DNA of 64,000 nt from Actinospica robiniae DSM 44927 (GTDB taxonomy: Bacteria > Actinomycetota > Actinomycetes > Streptomycetales > Catenulisporaceae). Below, piece after piece: positions 19,113 through 28,027 of this stretch. Each line of letters begins with the position of its first letter. Within the stretch, counting starts at the first letter, position 1. A program made the position numbers and the translations under genes. The stretch spans positions 617,372-681,371 of the forward strand of contig NZ_KI632511.1 of assembly GCF_000504285.1 (NCBI RefSeq). Reading direction: 5' to 3'. The notes beneath the pieces were generated by a model, which saw nothing but the letters and a program-made list of their open reading frames with translations, did not search any database and was not told the origin of the DNA.

Positions 19113-19733
19113 ATGGCGCGCATCGCGATCGCGCGCGGATCGGGGCCATGGTTGCGCAAAGCGGGAGCGGTCTGCTTCGCGCTCGTGATCGCGGCCGCGA
19201 TCTCGGGAGCGCCACCCTTCGTGTTCGTTCTCGGCACCGCGGCGATGCTCAGTGTGTTCTGGTTCTTTCGCGATCCGCACCGGCAGATCGGCCAGGGCTG
19301 GGTGGCTCCGGCCGACGGACGGATCATCGACGCCGCCGAACTGGCGGACGGTCGGACCAGGCTGGCCATCTACCTCAATATCCTGAACGTACACGTCGTC
19401 CGGTCGCCGGTCGCCGGGACGGTCGTCTCGATCGAATACCGCGAGGGCGGGCGCCGCCTCGCCTTCGACAAAGAGAGCGAGCACAACGAGCGGGTGATCT
19501 GGCGATTGGGGACAGGCGCGGGCGAGGTCGAGGTCGTGCAGATCGCGGGAGCCTTCGTCCGCCGCATCGTCCCGTACCTCCAGGTGGGCGACGCGGTGGC
19601 CCGAGGCGGACGCATGGGCCTGATCCGCTTCGGCTCGCGCGTCGATGTCTATCTCCCCGCGGGAGTCCCGATCGCGGTGTCGATCGGGGACCGGACTCGG
19701 GCTGGGGTGACGCGCCTTGACGGCGACGGCTGA
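19113..19733 (+). CDS. psd: Phosphatidylserine decarboxylase
   Basis: A 206-residue decarboxylase of the short (archaeal/actinobacterial) type that converts phosphatidylserine to phosphatidylethanolamine. Two N-terminal membrane helices (about 15-50) precede the domain with FFRDPHR, PADGRI and the NILNVHVVRSPVAG signature. Autocleavage to form the pyruvoyl cofactor is expected at Gly-Ser in IRFGSRVDVYLP (about residue 175). RBS GGAGG lies 6-10 nt before ATG 19113. It follows the GTPase-NACHT stop by 31 nt and overlaps the synthase gene, so the three form one probable transcript. Confidence 0.9.
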   Translation: MARIAIARGSGPWLRKAGAVCFALVIAAAISGAPPFVFVLGTAAMLSVFWFFRDPHRQIGQGWVAPADGRIIDAAELADGRTRLAIYLNILNVHVVRSPVAGTVVSIEYREGGRRLAFDKESEHNERVIWRLGTGAGEVEVVQIAGAFVRRIVPYLQVGDAVARGGRMGLIRFGSRVDVYLPAGVPIAVSIGDRTRAGVTRLDGDG

Positions 19734-20475
19734 GAGCGATGCTAGACCGAGGTCACCGGAGAACGCTGAGGCTGGCCCGTCGAAGCAATGCCCGACTGCA
19801 GCGGACGCCGTCTCGCTCCTCAACGCCGGACTCGGCGTGGTGGCCTTTTGCTCAGCGGTAGAGCTTCGTCCGGCCGATCGGACCGGCCTGGCCCGGATCG
19901 CGATGCTGGTGCTTGCCTGCGTGGTCTGCGATCTGGTCGACGGCGCCGTCGCGCGCCGCTTCGGCGCCTCGCGGTGGGGAGCTACCCTCGACTCGGCCGC
20001 GGACGCGATCAGCTTCGGCGCGGTGCCGGCGATGCTGGTCCTCTCGCAAGCAGAGGGTTCCGCGATCCCGACGGCGTACCGGCTGGCCGCGTTGGTGTTC
20101 GGCATCGGCGCGATGCTGCGCCTCGTCCGCTTCGCCAGAAGGCCGCGGCGCGCCGGTGCGTTCGAAGGTCTCCCGACCACGATGGCCGCGGTGAACGTCG
20201 TAGCCGTGATGCAACTGCACCTGCCCGACGTGCCGATGTTCGCCGCGGTGCTCCTGATCGCCGGTCTGATGGTCAGCAGGCTGCCGTTTCCCGCTCTGCG
20301 TGGCACCTCCGTAGCCGTGGCCAGCCTGGCTGTTCTGTTGAGCGTGAAGATCCTCCTGCCTGCCGCCGTGCATCACCCGCTGCCGACCGCGGTGCGAGCG
20401 TGCGCACTGCTTGTCATCGCAGTGGTCTGTGGCGCCCCCCTGTGGAGCCTATGCGCGCGCCGCCGTAAACCGTGA
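19717..20475 (+). CDS. pssA: CDP-alcohol phosphatidyltransferase, likely phosphatidylserine synthase
   Basis: A 252-residue polytopic membrane enzyme with an intact CDP-alcohol phosphotransferase motif: DLVDGAVAR, eight residues, G, then DSAAD (D-x2-DG-x2-AR-x8-G-x3-D-x3-D), near residues 68-92. The neighbouring decarboxylase makes phosphatidylserine synthase the best call, with serine as acceptor. The TTG start at 19717 lies inside the decarboxylase gene (17-nt overlap), implying translational coupling. Pairing with psd is common in actinomycetes; pairing with a NACHT gene is not something I recognise. It could be a second copy of the housekeeping pair. Confidence 0.88.
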   Translation: MTATAESDARPRSPENAEAGPSKQCPTAADAVSLLNAGLGVVAFCSAVELRPADRTGLARIAMLVLACVVCDLVDGAVARRFGASRWGATLDSAADAISFGAVPAMLVLSQAEGSAIPTAYRLAALVFGIGAMLRLVRFARRPRRAGAFEGLPTTMAAVNVVAVMQLHLPDVPMFAAVLLIAGLMVSRLPFPALRGTSVAVASLAVLLSVKILLPAAVHHPLPTAVRACALLVIAVVCGAPLWSLCARRRKP

Positions 20476-20516
20476 CCAGCCGACATGGATGGTCAGGGGC
20501 GCTCGCGCGTGGGGGA

Positions 20517-20723
20517 CCGGAGGCCTTTCACGTCCTGGCTGAATACACGGCACACTACGACGCAGCCCGCCCACACCAGGGCATCGGCCAGCACGTTCCG
20601 AACGACGATCCGGACCATCCCATAGCGAAAGTCTTCGAGCTGGAGACCGCGCGAGTCCGCCGAAAACGAGTCCTTGGCGGTCTCAAAGCGAATATAAGGC
20701 AGCTGCATAAATATTCTGGGTAA
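20517..20723 (+). mobile_element. Transposase (rve/IS481- or IS3-like) C-terminal remnant
   Basis: The translation EAFHVLAEYTAHYDAARPHQ then GIGQHVPNDDPDHP and RVRRKRVLGGL matches the C-terminal end of integrase-core transposases (YxxHYNxxRPHQxLG ... RRxxLGGLI). The catalytic D,D and most of the core are missing. The remnant sits directly after the phospholipid genes, so an insertion may have set the right boundary of that unit. Confidence 0.6.
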
Positions 20724-20779
20724 CCCCAGGCCAGAGGCCAGAATCCTATTTCCGAGTACGACAGGTCGGCGGCCGCATT

Positions 20780-20827
20780 GCTCCCAATCCCTGGGGCGGC
20801 GTGACTTCTCTCTTCAACACCGAAGAG
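20780..20827 (+). repeat. Paired-hairpin element, degenerate copy C
   Basis: GCTCCCAATCCCTGGGGCG (20780-20798) matches the first hairpin of copies A and B but has lost part of the right arm. The second stem is kept as CTCTTC-N6-GAAGAG (20810-20827). The upstream GAACTCTTTGAACG block of A and B is not present. Confidence 0.45.
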
Positions 20828-21007
20828 CTCGATCGCTTCTGCGGCTGCTGGCCAGAAGCCAGGGCGGTTCAGTCGGCGGCGGACCGGCGGCTTGCCCGGG
20901 GTAACGAAGGTGGCGACGTGCGCCGATCGGGGTTGAGAGATTCCGACGGCTTCCCGCGTCGGACCAGGGTCAGACGCCGGGAGCCGTGGCCGTGGGTCGG
21001 GTGGGTC

Positions 21008-21541
21008 TTACCAGAGGCGGTTGAAGCGCAGGGAGGTGTAGCCCTGGCCGTCGGAGTAGATCTGGGAGATCGTGGCTGCGCCGACGGCGTTAATGGAGCG
21101 GGCCTGGAGGACGATGGTCGTCGGCTTGGTGACCGTGATCTGTTCGTCGATCGGTGACGTCTCGTTGCCTTCGGTCACGGCGGAGCCCGCGTTCATGTCG
21201 ATGATCTGGTAGATCCCTCGCTCGCTCTGGGGCACTTCGGCGCCTGTGGTCTGGTTCCACAGCCGCCCGGTGATGTAGACGTTGATGAGCGGCGCGCCGG
21301 AAAGCCGTCCGCGTACGTTGGCGTCGAGGTCGTAGGTGCCGGCCCTGGGCAGAACGACCTGCAGGGGAGTGTTGGTCCACACCCCGTTGGGCAGATTGAC
21401 CTGGGTGTTCAGATAGGCGATTCCGTGAGTGGGGGGAGGCGGGGTCGGGGCGGCCGCGGCGGTGGTCTGCGCCACCGCCGCGGCGGTGCCCGCGAGCAGG
21501 AGCGTGGTCAGGGCGCTGGCGGCGATGCGTCGGATCGGCAT
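21008..21541 (-). CDS. Secreted protein of unknown function
   Basis: A 177-residue protein with a Sec signal peptide (MPIRRIAASALTTLLLAGTA..., probable cleavage after AAAA near residue 31) and a mature part rich in beta-strand patterns (TYDLDANVRGRLSG, TIVLQARSINAVGAATISQI), suggesting a beta-sandwich or collagen-triple-helix-tail-like fold. RBS AGGAGG lies upstream of ATG 21541. No catalytic motif or membrane anchor is seen. Neighbours are an IS remnant and a gene-poor stretch, so its role is unknown. Confidence 0.7.
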   Translation of the reverse strand: MPIRRIAASALTTLLLAGTAAAVAQTTAAAAPTPPPPTHGIAYLNTQVNLPNGVWTNTPLQVVLPRAGTYDLDANVRGRLSGAPLINVYITGRLWNQTTGAEVPQSERGIYQIIDMNAGSAVTEGNETSPIDEQITVTKPTTIVLQARSINAVGAATISQIYSDGQGYTSLRFNRLW

Positions 21542-22107
21542 GAAGGTGTCCTCCTGAACAACCTGAAGGGTGGTCTGAGCAGGAGAGATCGTATGCTGAT
21601 CATGGTTGTGCGCCGGGCGTGTCGCGGTGCGGCGTCTGGGTGATATTCAGCCGATCACACGATCAGCGCAGTGCCTGGTACCCGAGACTCAGCCGTGCTG
21701 CCGGGTGAAGGGTGCAGCCGGCCAGGTCCACGGCGGTGACGGTGCCGGTCTCGCCCGGGAGCAGGTCCATGAGCGCGGCCGGCGGGTCGGCCGGAAGCCC
21801 GGTGTCCTGGAACGCCCGGATCTCCGGTCCGATCGCGCAGGACATGGAGAATGAGATGCCGTTGTTTCAGCCCGCCTCGGCGGCCGTATCGCAGTGGACC
21901 GCGACGGCGAGGCCAAGAATTGGTGAAACGCCGTCTTCAAGGGGACATTGCACCGGTCGGCGGCGCTGTCGACATCCCGGGCGCAGTGGTGTACTGCGCC
22001 CCGTCAGGCCACAGGGCCTGCGCCATTCGGTCTGCGGCGTCCCGCGCCAGGCGGTGGGTAACGTGCTCTGGCGGAGTCAGGTATCGGAACTCTTGGAATG
22101 GGTCGGC
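21542..22107. other. Gene-poor stretch
   Basis: No supported gene. A 60-codon minus-strand frame (21663-21845) has protein-like composition (PPAALMDLLPGETGTVTAVD) and could be the remnant of a C-terminus, but it has no RBS and no recognisable domain. Confidence 0.35.
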
Positions 22108-22488
22108 TCAGGCGGCTTCGGGGCCCGTGAGTTGGACCAGGATGAGCCATGCCTCGTGTGGGATCTGGATGTAGCCGGCCCGGACGGTGTGGTTCCCGGC
22201 GGCGAGTTCGATCCGCAAGCGCTCTTCACCCTCGTCGATGACCTGGGCGTAGCTGTACACGGACTCGAAGAGCATGGCGGGGCCGGGAACGTCCCAGGTC
22301 AGTTGCTCGTCCCAGTCGACGGTGGGCAGGACTCGGTCCAGGAGTGCGTCGAGGTCCGTGTCGGGCTCGATGGCGATGGTCCGGATGAGCAGGTTGCGCT
22401 TGGGGTGGAATGTCGTGGCTGCAGGTTCGTCGCCCGGGATCAGGGCGCGGGCCGGTCCCACGTCGATCAGGCCGATGGACCCGTCCAC
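22108..22488 (-). CDS. Imm21-like immunity-family protein (possibly frameshifted)
   Basis: The product contains GSIGLIDVGPARALIPGDEP followed by ATTFHPKRNLLIR, a WDEQLTWDVPGPAMLFES segment and RAGYIQIPHEAWLILVQL, a pattern I associate with the Imm21 family of predicted immunity proteins for polymorphic toxins. No toxin gene is visible beside it. GTG 22488 is the first start inside the conserved part (126 residues). A 57-codon frame immediately upstream (ATG 22672 to stop 22499; contains GDWSIYAAEISRRNTIDPDK) joins it if one extra C near 22505 is removed, so the intact gene may start at 22672. Confidence 0.5.
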   Translation of the reverse strand: MDGSIGLIDVGPARALIPGDEPAATTFHPKRNLLIRTIAIEPDTDLDALLDRVLPTVDWDEQLTWDVPGPAMLFESVYSYAQVIDEGEERLRIELAAGNHTVRAGYIQIPHEAWLILVQLTGPEAA

Positions 22489-22713
22489 GGTGAGCTGTTC
22501 ACGGGCGTGTTTCCTTGTCGGGATCGATGGTGTTGCGGCGGCTGATTTCGGCAGCGTAGATGCTCCAGTCGCCGCTGCTGGCTCGTTGCCAGGCGACCGC
22601 GAGCGTGATGTGGATGCCGAGCATGCGGGCGAGCAGCCGTCCGCCGCCGGCGTACACCGCTTCGCACCCCATGCCGTCACGGCGGTCCGTCGGCGGGCGC
22701 CGCGCAGGGCCGT

Positions 22714-23310
22714 TCAGCGCCGGACCGTGTAGTGCAGGTGCGTCACCCGGTCACCCTGGACCACCTGGCCGGGGTTGTCGAGCAGGACGGTTCCGGCGTG
22801 GCTGCCGAAGAAGCGCACCCCTTCGCCCAGCACCACCGGTGCGACATCCATCGCGACCTCGTCGACCAGGCCTGCCGAGAACGCCTGGCCCCCGATGTCG
22901 CCGGCGGTCACGCAGACGAGGGCGTCGCCGGCGAGTTCCTTGGCGAGCGCGATGCCCGCTTCGACCGACCCGGCGGTGTGGAAGGGCGCCTCTGGGTGGG
23001 TCGCGAGCCAAGCCTCCGGCAACGGCCGATGGGTGATGACGACGACTTCGTCTCCAGCGGCCGGTTTGCCGTCCCAGCCGTTGGTGATGTCGAACAGGTG
23101 GCGGCCGATCACCGTCACCTTGATGGCGTCCCAGAAGGGTTTGACGTAACCCGCGGACGTCTGCGAGATGTGGAACGTCCAGCCGCTCGCCTCGGCAGAC
23201 AGCTCGGTGTCTCCGTTGCCGTACCAGTCGAACAGCGGCCCGACCGTGTCATCGGGATAGGCGATATAGCCGTCCACCGATACGACTGCCTGCATGACGA
23301 CCCTGGCCAT
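22714..23310 (-). CDS. Dihydrofolate reductase-family protein (RibD C-terminal type)
   Basis: A 198-residue single-domain NADPH-dependent reductase fold. It opens VVMQAVVSVDGYIAYPDDTV and has GRHLFDITNGWDG, VVVITHRP and VTAGDIGGQAFSAGLVDEV, all typical of the RibD-C/YyaP group that is widespread in actinomycetes and usually of unknown substrate. ATG 23310 is preceded by GAGGAG. It stands alone between the immunity-like gene and a chimeric relic. A drug-resistance DHFR role is not supported. Confidence 0.85.
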   Translation of the reverse strand: MARVVMQAVVSVDGYIAYPDDTVGPLFDWYGNGDTELSAEASGWTFHISQTSAGYVKPFWDAIKVTVIGRHLFDITNGWDGKPAAGDEVVVITHRPLPEAWLATHPEAPFHTAGSVEAGIALAKELAGDALVCVTAGDIGGQAFSAGLVDEVAMDVAPVVLGEGVRFFGSHAGTVLLDNPGQVVQGDRVTHLHYTVRR

Positions 23311-23402
23311 ATCCGCTCCTCACCCGACATCACTGTCCGTGCACAAGGCACCAAGCGAATCTCATACCCGATTATTCAGCGGTCACTGCGAATCAAGCGC
23401 CG

Positions 23403-23726
23403 ATGCCGGAGGTCCCGTTCGGCGCAGCCCGGCGGGCGCCGCCGCCCCGGGCGGGGGGAGGGGCCGATGCGACCGGCGGGTTCCTGGGCACGCTCGAGGA
23501 CGGGCGGATCCGGGACCGGGACGGCGCCGTGGTGTGGGACCTGGACGCGTACGGTTTCCTCGACCACTCGTGCCCGGCGAGCGTGGATCCGAGTCTGTGG
23601 CGCCAGTCGCGACTGGTGGCCGGACACGGACTGTTCGAGGTGGTGCCGGGGATCTACCAGGTGCGCGGGTTCGACCTGTCGAACATGACGATCGTGGAGG
23701 GTGAGCGCGGCGTCCTGGTCGCGCCG
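23403..23726 (+). pseudogene. Alkyl/aryl-sulfatase N-terminal fragment
   Basis: About 108 codons match the start of SdsA1-like MBL-fold alkylsulfatases: DRDGAVVWDLDAYGFL, then PSLWRQSRLVAGHGLFEVVP and GIYQVRGFDLSNMTIVEGER. The metal-binding HxHxDH region and everything downstream are missing; at about 23727 the frame runs directly into an IS3 transposase fragment, giving one open chimeric frame of 174 codons. Confidence 0.6.
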
Positions 23727-24030
23727 GACGCGAAGTGGTGCGGGGACATCACCTACATCCCGACCGGTGAATCAGGGTTCATGTACCTCGCCACGGTGAT
23801 CGAGGTGTCCTCCGGGCGCCTGATCGGCTGGTCGATCGCCGAGCATCACCGAGCCGAGATCGTGCGCGACGCCCTGGCCGCCGCGGAGAGCCTTTTCGCG
23901 GCCTGCAAGAGAGACCGTCACCATTGACCGAACGCGGCCGGTTCGCCGACGGGGCCGAGGCCCGCCGCGAGACCTTCCGCTGGATCGCGTTCTACAACAC
24001 CGACGGCACTCGGCCAGTTCCCGGCCGCTG
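23727..24030 (+). mobile_element. IS3-family transposase (OrfB) remnant
   Basis: KWCGDITYIPTGESGFMYLA then TVIEVSSGRLIGWSI is the first integrase-core aspartate region of IS3 OrfB; RGRFADGAEARRETFRWIAF with YNTD (about 23935-24010, different frame) is its C-terminal region. The section between and the remaining catalytic residues are missing or frameshifted. The element truncates the sulfatase gene. Confidence 0.65.
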
Positions 24031-24146
24031 ACGGTCGCGGTTCGCTCTCTGCCGGAGGATCGGGGACGAGAGCCTCCCGGATATCCTCGGCGCAACCGAC
24101 AGGCGGACCGCAGTATTCTGACGTTGATCTGCGAAGCCCTGGACGG

Positions 24147-26192
24147 TCAGGACTCGGGCGCGGTGAGGTGCCACAGGTAGGTGCTGCCGTCGGCGTCCGC
24201 GACGGCCACGGTCGTGCCGTTCGGTGAGAACGCCACGGCGTTGATTCCCACGCTGGGTGCGTAGTCGTGGTCGTCGAGGGTGGCGATGACCCGATCGGTC
24301 GTGGTGTTCCACAGGTGGGTTGCGCCGTCTCCGGCGCCGACGGCCAGTACGGTCCCGTTCGGCGCGAACGCCGCCGTGGTCACGCCTCCGAGTCCCGCGG
24401 CGACGGGATCGGCGAGAGTGGCGTCGAGTTTCCCGGTGGCCGTGTTCCAGAGGTGGATGTCGGTGCCGGGGGCGTCGCCGGGGGCGTTGCCGGTGGTTCC
24501 GTCGGGCGAAGGTTTGGCGGCGGTCGCCAACGTCGTACCCCGTGGTGCGAAGGCGATCACGCCCACAGCGGCATGGTCGGGATCGGTGATGGTGGTGATG
24601 ACCCGTCGGGTGGCGGTATTCCACAGATATACGCTGCCGGCGTCACCGCTGCTCGCGACTGCGAGGGTGGTGCTGTCCGGGGCGAAGGCCACCGCGTACG
24701 CGAGATAGCGGTCCGGGTCGGTGAGTGTGGTCAGCTGATGGCTCGCGGTCTCCCACAGGCAGATGCTGGCGTCGCCGACGGTGTCCCCGCCGGCCAGGGT
24801 GGTGCCGTTGGGCGAGAATGCCAGTGTGCTGGTTCCGGCGCCGTTGAGGCCGGCGTAGGCGTGCGGGTCGGTGAGTGTGGCGGTGAGTTTCCCGGTGGCG
24901 GTGCTCCACAGGTAGACGTTTCCGGTGTCCGTCGTGGCGAGGATGGTGCCGTCCGGTGAGAACGCCAGTGCGCCAGCGGTCTGCTTGTCGGGCGGGGCGA
25001 GGGAAGCGATGCGTTTCCCTGTCGCGGTGTTCCACAGGTAGATGCTGCCGTCGTCGTCAGCGGTGGCGAGGGTGGCGCCGGTCGGTGAGAACGCGACGGC
25101 GAGCACGCCTTGATACGAGGAGTTGCCGCCCGGGTCGGTGAGCGTCGCGGCGAGCGTGGCCCCGTTGCTTTCCGTGTCGGGCGATCCGTGGAGGTTGGGG
25201 GTGGCTATCGCCGCTGCGGCTGCCACGGAGGCGAGGGCGGCAATCACGAGCGTCCTACGCCGTTTGGTCGGCCTCGGCTGTTGCGGTGGCTGATCGACCC
25301 GCAGCGTCTCCGCGGTGGTGCCGAACCCCTGGGAATCGGTGACCGTGTTCGGCTCAGCGCGCCCGGGCGCCGAGTGGTCGATGGCGGCGAGCCGGCGTAT
25401 GGCGGATTCGGCGGTGGCGCGTTGGGTGGGGTCTTTGGTCAGCAGCGCCTGCAGGAGCGGGGTGAGCGTGCCGGTGTGTCGCGGTGGACGTGCGGGCCGG
25501 GTAAGCACCGCGATGCACAGTTCGGAGATGCTCTCGCCGTCGAAGGGCAGTGTGCCCTCGACGGCGGTGTAGAGGGTGACGCCGAGGGACCACAGATCCG
25601 ATGCCGGTGTGGCTTTCCCACCCTCGATCTGTTCGGGGGACATGAACGCGGGCGTGCCGATCATCGCGCCGGGCGTCGTCAGCGCGGTGGCGGGTCCCAG
25701 CGGCCGGGCGATGCCGAAGTCGGTGATCACGGTGCGGGTACCGGACAGCAGGATGTTGTCCGGCTTGAGATCGCGATGGACCACCCCTGCCGCGTGTGCG
25801 TGGCGCAGTGCGTCGAGCAGCGCGAGAGCGAGCCGCACCGCCTCGGCCACGGACAGGGGCCCGGATTCATGCAGCCGGGTGGCGAGGGAACGACCCGCGA
25901 CGTACTCCATGACGATTGCGGGCGACCCGTCCCAGTCGATGACGTCGTGCACGCGTACGATCCCGGGGTGGTCGAGCCGCGCGGCCATCCGTGCCTCCCG
26001 CGTGACCCGCTCGACCTGCGTCGCCCGCGCCTCGGGGGTGGCTCCGGGTGCGGGGGAGAGCTGCTTGATCGCCACGGTTCGGTCGAGAAGTTCGTCCCTC
26101 GCCTGCCAGACCGTGCCCATACCGCCTTGGCCCAATCGGCGGGCCAGGTGGTAGCGGCCGCCGATCCGGTCGTGATCAGAGCCCTGCGCCAC
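24147..26192 (-). CDS. Ser/Thr protein kinase with WD40 propeller
   Basis: A 681-residue membrane kinase. The kinase domain (about 12-275) has the glycine loop RLGQGGMGTVW, catalytic VAIK lysine, HRDLKPDN loop, DFG and GTPAFMSPEQ. A membrane segment (about 318-340) precedes seven WD40-like repeats (about 355-681), each of the form VAFSPxGTTLA ... YLWNTATGK, enough to close one seven-blade propeller. The propeller should lie outside the cell as a sensor or scaffold; the kinase would phosphorylate cytoplasmic targets. Start GTG 26192. No obvious substrate gene is adjacent. Confidence 0.9.
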   Translation of the reverse strand: MAQGSDHDRIGGRYHLARRLGQGGMGTVWQARDELLDRTVAIKQLSPAPGATPEARATQVERVTREARMAARLDHPGIVRVHDVIDWDGSPAIVMEYVAGRSLATRLHESGPLSVAEAVRLALALLDALRHAHAAGVVHRDLKPDNILLSGTRTVITDFGIARPLGPATALTTPGAMIGTPAFMSPEQIEGGKATPASDLWSLGVTLYTAVEGTLPFDGESISELCIAVLTRPARPPRHTGTLTPLLQALLTKDPTQRATAESAIRRLAAIDHSAPGRAEPNTVTDSQGFGTTAETLRVDQPPQQPRPTKRRRTLVIAALASVAAAAAIATPNLHGSPDTESNGATLAATLTDPGGNSSYQGVLAVAFSPTGATLATADDDGSIYLWNTATGKRIASLAPPDKQTAGALAFSPDGTILATTDTGNVYLWSTATGKLTATLTDPHAYAGLNGAGTSTLAFSPNGTTLAGGDTVGDASICLWETASHQLTTLTDPDRYLAYAVAFAPDSTTLAVASSGDAGSVYLWNTATRRVITTITDPDHAAVGVIAFAPRGTTLATAAKPSPDGTTGNAPGDAPGTDIHLWNTATGKLDATLADPVAAGLGGVTTAAFAPNGTVLAVGAGDGATHLWNTTTDRVIATLDDHDYAPSVGINAVAFSPNGTTVAVADADGSTYLWHLTAPES

Positions 26193-26906
26193 CTCGCCAC
26201 CTTACTGCGCGTCGCAGGGGACCGCGACCACCGGCCGATTCGGCCTCGGTCTCCGGTGAGGATCAGGCACGCTGCCGCTGTGGCGTCGGCGCGTTCCTGA
26301 CCATCGGGATTGTCCTTCACACGTTCGGGCATGGCCGCGACGACGGGGCGGCGGCGAGGATCGCGGCAAGTCCGCCCGTGCTCACTTCCGGTTCGGGCGA
26401 CGTCGCAGGCCGCGAAGCAGTTCCTGCCTCAGAACGCGGAAGAACAACGCGATCGGCTTCGCGACCAGCCATTGAAACAGCCACACGCAAAAGGCCTGGA
26501 AATCTCTCATGTTTCCGTTGTAGCGCTGTTTGTCGGGGACCGGTCCGAGAAGCTGGAGATGTGCGGTGGTCAACGCGGCGGCGCCCCTGATCCGGTGTCG
26601 TGGCGATGCAGCCGGTTTCCCGGACCCGGCGCGTTCGACGACGTCAGGATCGCGCAACGGCGCGCGGTGACGGTTGCGGATCTGGAGATGCGCGCGCTGA
26701 CGGGCGCTCCAGGAGACGACCCGCACGTTGTGTTCTCGCCAGAATGCATCGGTGTCGATGCCGCTATGCAGGCCGGACACGCTGTCAGGGTCCGGCGCCC
26801 TCCCGTGCAGCCTTTTCCGGCAAGGTGGCATGGGCGATCGGCGCTTCAGTACGCGACATCTACTGCTCGGTGCCGGAACGCCGGCTATGTCAGTAGTCTG
26901 TTTCGC
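26193..26906. other. Gene-poor stretch
   Basis: Nothing convincing. A 42-codon minus-strand frame (26382-26510, MRDFQAFCVWLFQWLVAKPI... then a basic tail) could encode a small membrane peptide, but its RBS is weak and it has no recognised family. Confidence 0.35.
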
Positions 26907-27767
26907 ATGGAAGAAGCAGAAGTCCTCGAAGATGGTGAAGAATCCATGGACGAGGTGATCTATGCGGTGGGTCACTACATGGCGGCTGTCGCTGAGCAAC
27001 TGCTGCGCAGCGGGATCGCGATTACGGACGTCGGAGCGTTCGCCCTGGTCGTCGACGAGCGCGACGGTGAAATCCTGATCGAGGACGACGTGTGCGGGCA
27101 GGTCGGGCTGGCACTGTCCGTCCAGGCGAAGATCAGCAGGTCTCCCGCTGAGGCGACCCTCGAGTGGGATGCGGTCTCCGGCTGGCGGCTGTTTCGCGCG
27201 TCCGCCAAGGACAGTCCGGAGGGCGAGGTGCGATGGCTGGGGAGAGGGCTTGTGCCCGAACCCGGTCGGGTCGAGTCGTTCATCCTGGCCGGGCAGATGG
27301 ACTTCTCCACGGTCGGCAGCGACGAAGAGCCCGCATACCGGCTTGCGGACTGGGATTACACCATGCTGCTCGCTCGGTTGGAGCCCTACATCAAGGAACC
27401 CGAGCATGTCGTGCTCGGATGGCAGGAGCGATGGCGGAGTGTCCGCAGCGCGATGTACGCCGGCAGGCTTGTGGACGCGCTGCTGACCGACAGACCCGAC
27501 CCGGTCACGGCTATCGCGCTGCGTGCTTCGGAGGTGCGGGCGCTGCAGATCGTGCTCGAATGCGCCGAAGCGGCGATGGGGCTGGCGGGGACCGGCGTAG
27601 TCGACGGGTTGGCGAGCGACCTCGCGAACAGGGCGGCCGACCCGTCAGGCGCGGAGGCGCACCGGCGTGGCTGGCGAGCCGCACGCGCGGCCAGAGCCCA
27701 CAGCGGAGTGAAGGCGCCATCGACCCGGGCATGGTTCGAACCGTCTCCCGCGGTCAGATCCACATGA
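26907..27767 (+). CDS. Hypothetical protein
   Basis: A 286-residue soluble acidic protein; no domain recognised. ATG 26907 was chosen because the upstream extension is compositionally random. The N-terminal half contains EVIYAVGHYMAAVAEQLLRS, FALVVDERDGEILIEDDVCG and LEWDAVSGWRLFRA, which read like an alpha/beta domain. Its stop overlaps a possible small downstream gene by 4 nt (ATGA). It might be a regulatory partner of the divergent WD40 kinase, but only position suggests this. Confidence 0.55.
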   Translation: MEEAEVLEDGEESMDEVIYAVGHYMAAVAEQLLRSGIAITDVGAFALVVDERDGEILIEDDVCGQVGLALSVQAKISRSPAEATLEWDAVSGWRLFRASAKDSPEGEVRWLGRGLVPEPGRVESFILAGQMDFSTVGSDEEPAYRLADWDYTMLLARLEPYIKEPEHVVLGWQERWRSVRSAMYAGRLVDALLTDRPDPVTAIALRASEVRALQIVLECAEAAMGLAGTGVVDGLASDLANRAADPSGAEAHRRGWRAARAARAHSGVKAPSTRAWFEPSPAVRST

Positions 27768-28027
27768 CACCCGCAGAAACCATCGACGCGCCGACGACAC
27801 AGTGGGAGCCGGCCGACACGGAGGTGTTCGTGGAACGGCGTCCCGACGGCGGGGGCCCGCTGCACCGCCTTGATCCCCTTCGCCCGGCCGGCCCCCGCCC
27901 GCACCCGGATCGCGCAGCACGGGCGCATGCCCGGCCGGGCGCGCTCGGGTTCCGGGCGTTGGACCGATACCCGAGCGCGCCAGCCGTGAGGCTGCTACAT
28001 GGCGTTCCAGATCTGAGCCGGGTGTAG
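27764..28027 (+). CDS. Possible small protein coupled to the preceding gene
   Basis: An 87-codon frame starting MTPAETIDAPTTQWEPADTE with an ATGA overlap to the hypothetical gene upstream. The first 30 residues look protein-like; the remainder is Arg/Pro/Ala-rich and runs into a ricin-lectin relic on the other strand, so the native 3' end may be lost. Function unknown and reality uncertain. Confidence 0.3.
   Translation: MTPAETIDAPTTQWEPADTEVFVERRPDGGGPLHRLDPLRPAGPRPHPDRAARAHARPGALGFRALDRYPSAPAVRLLHGVPDLSRV

Noticed and set aside
19113-20475. psd/pssA as ordinary housekeeping genes unrelated to the NACHT gene
   Set aside because: Not fully excluded, but the 31-nt gap, shared strand and IS-bounded unit favour co-transcription; a second genomic pair would settle it.
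26382-27407. 341-codon minus-strand frame
   Set aside because: It is mostly the antisense of the better-supported plus-strand gene at 26907, with no domain.
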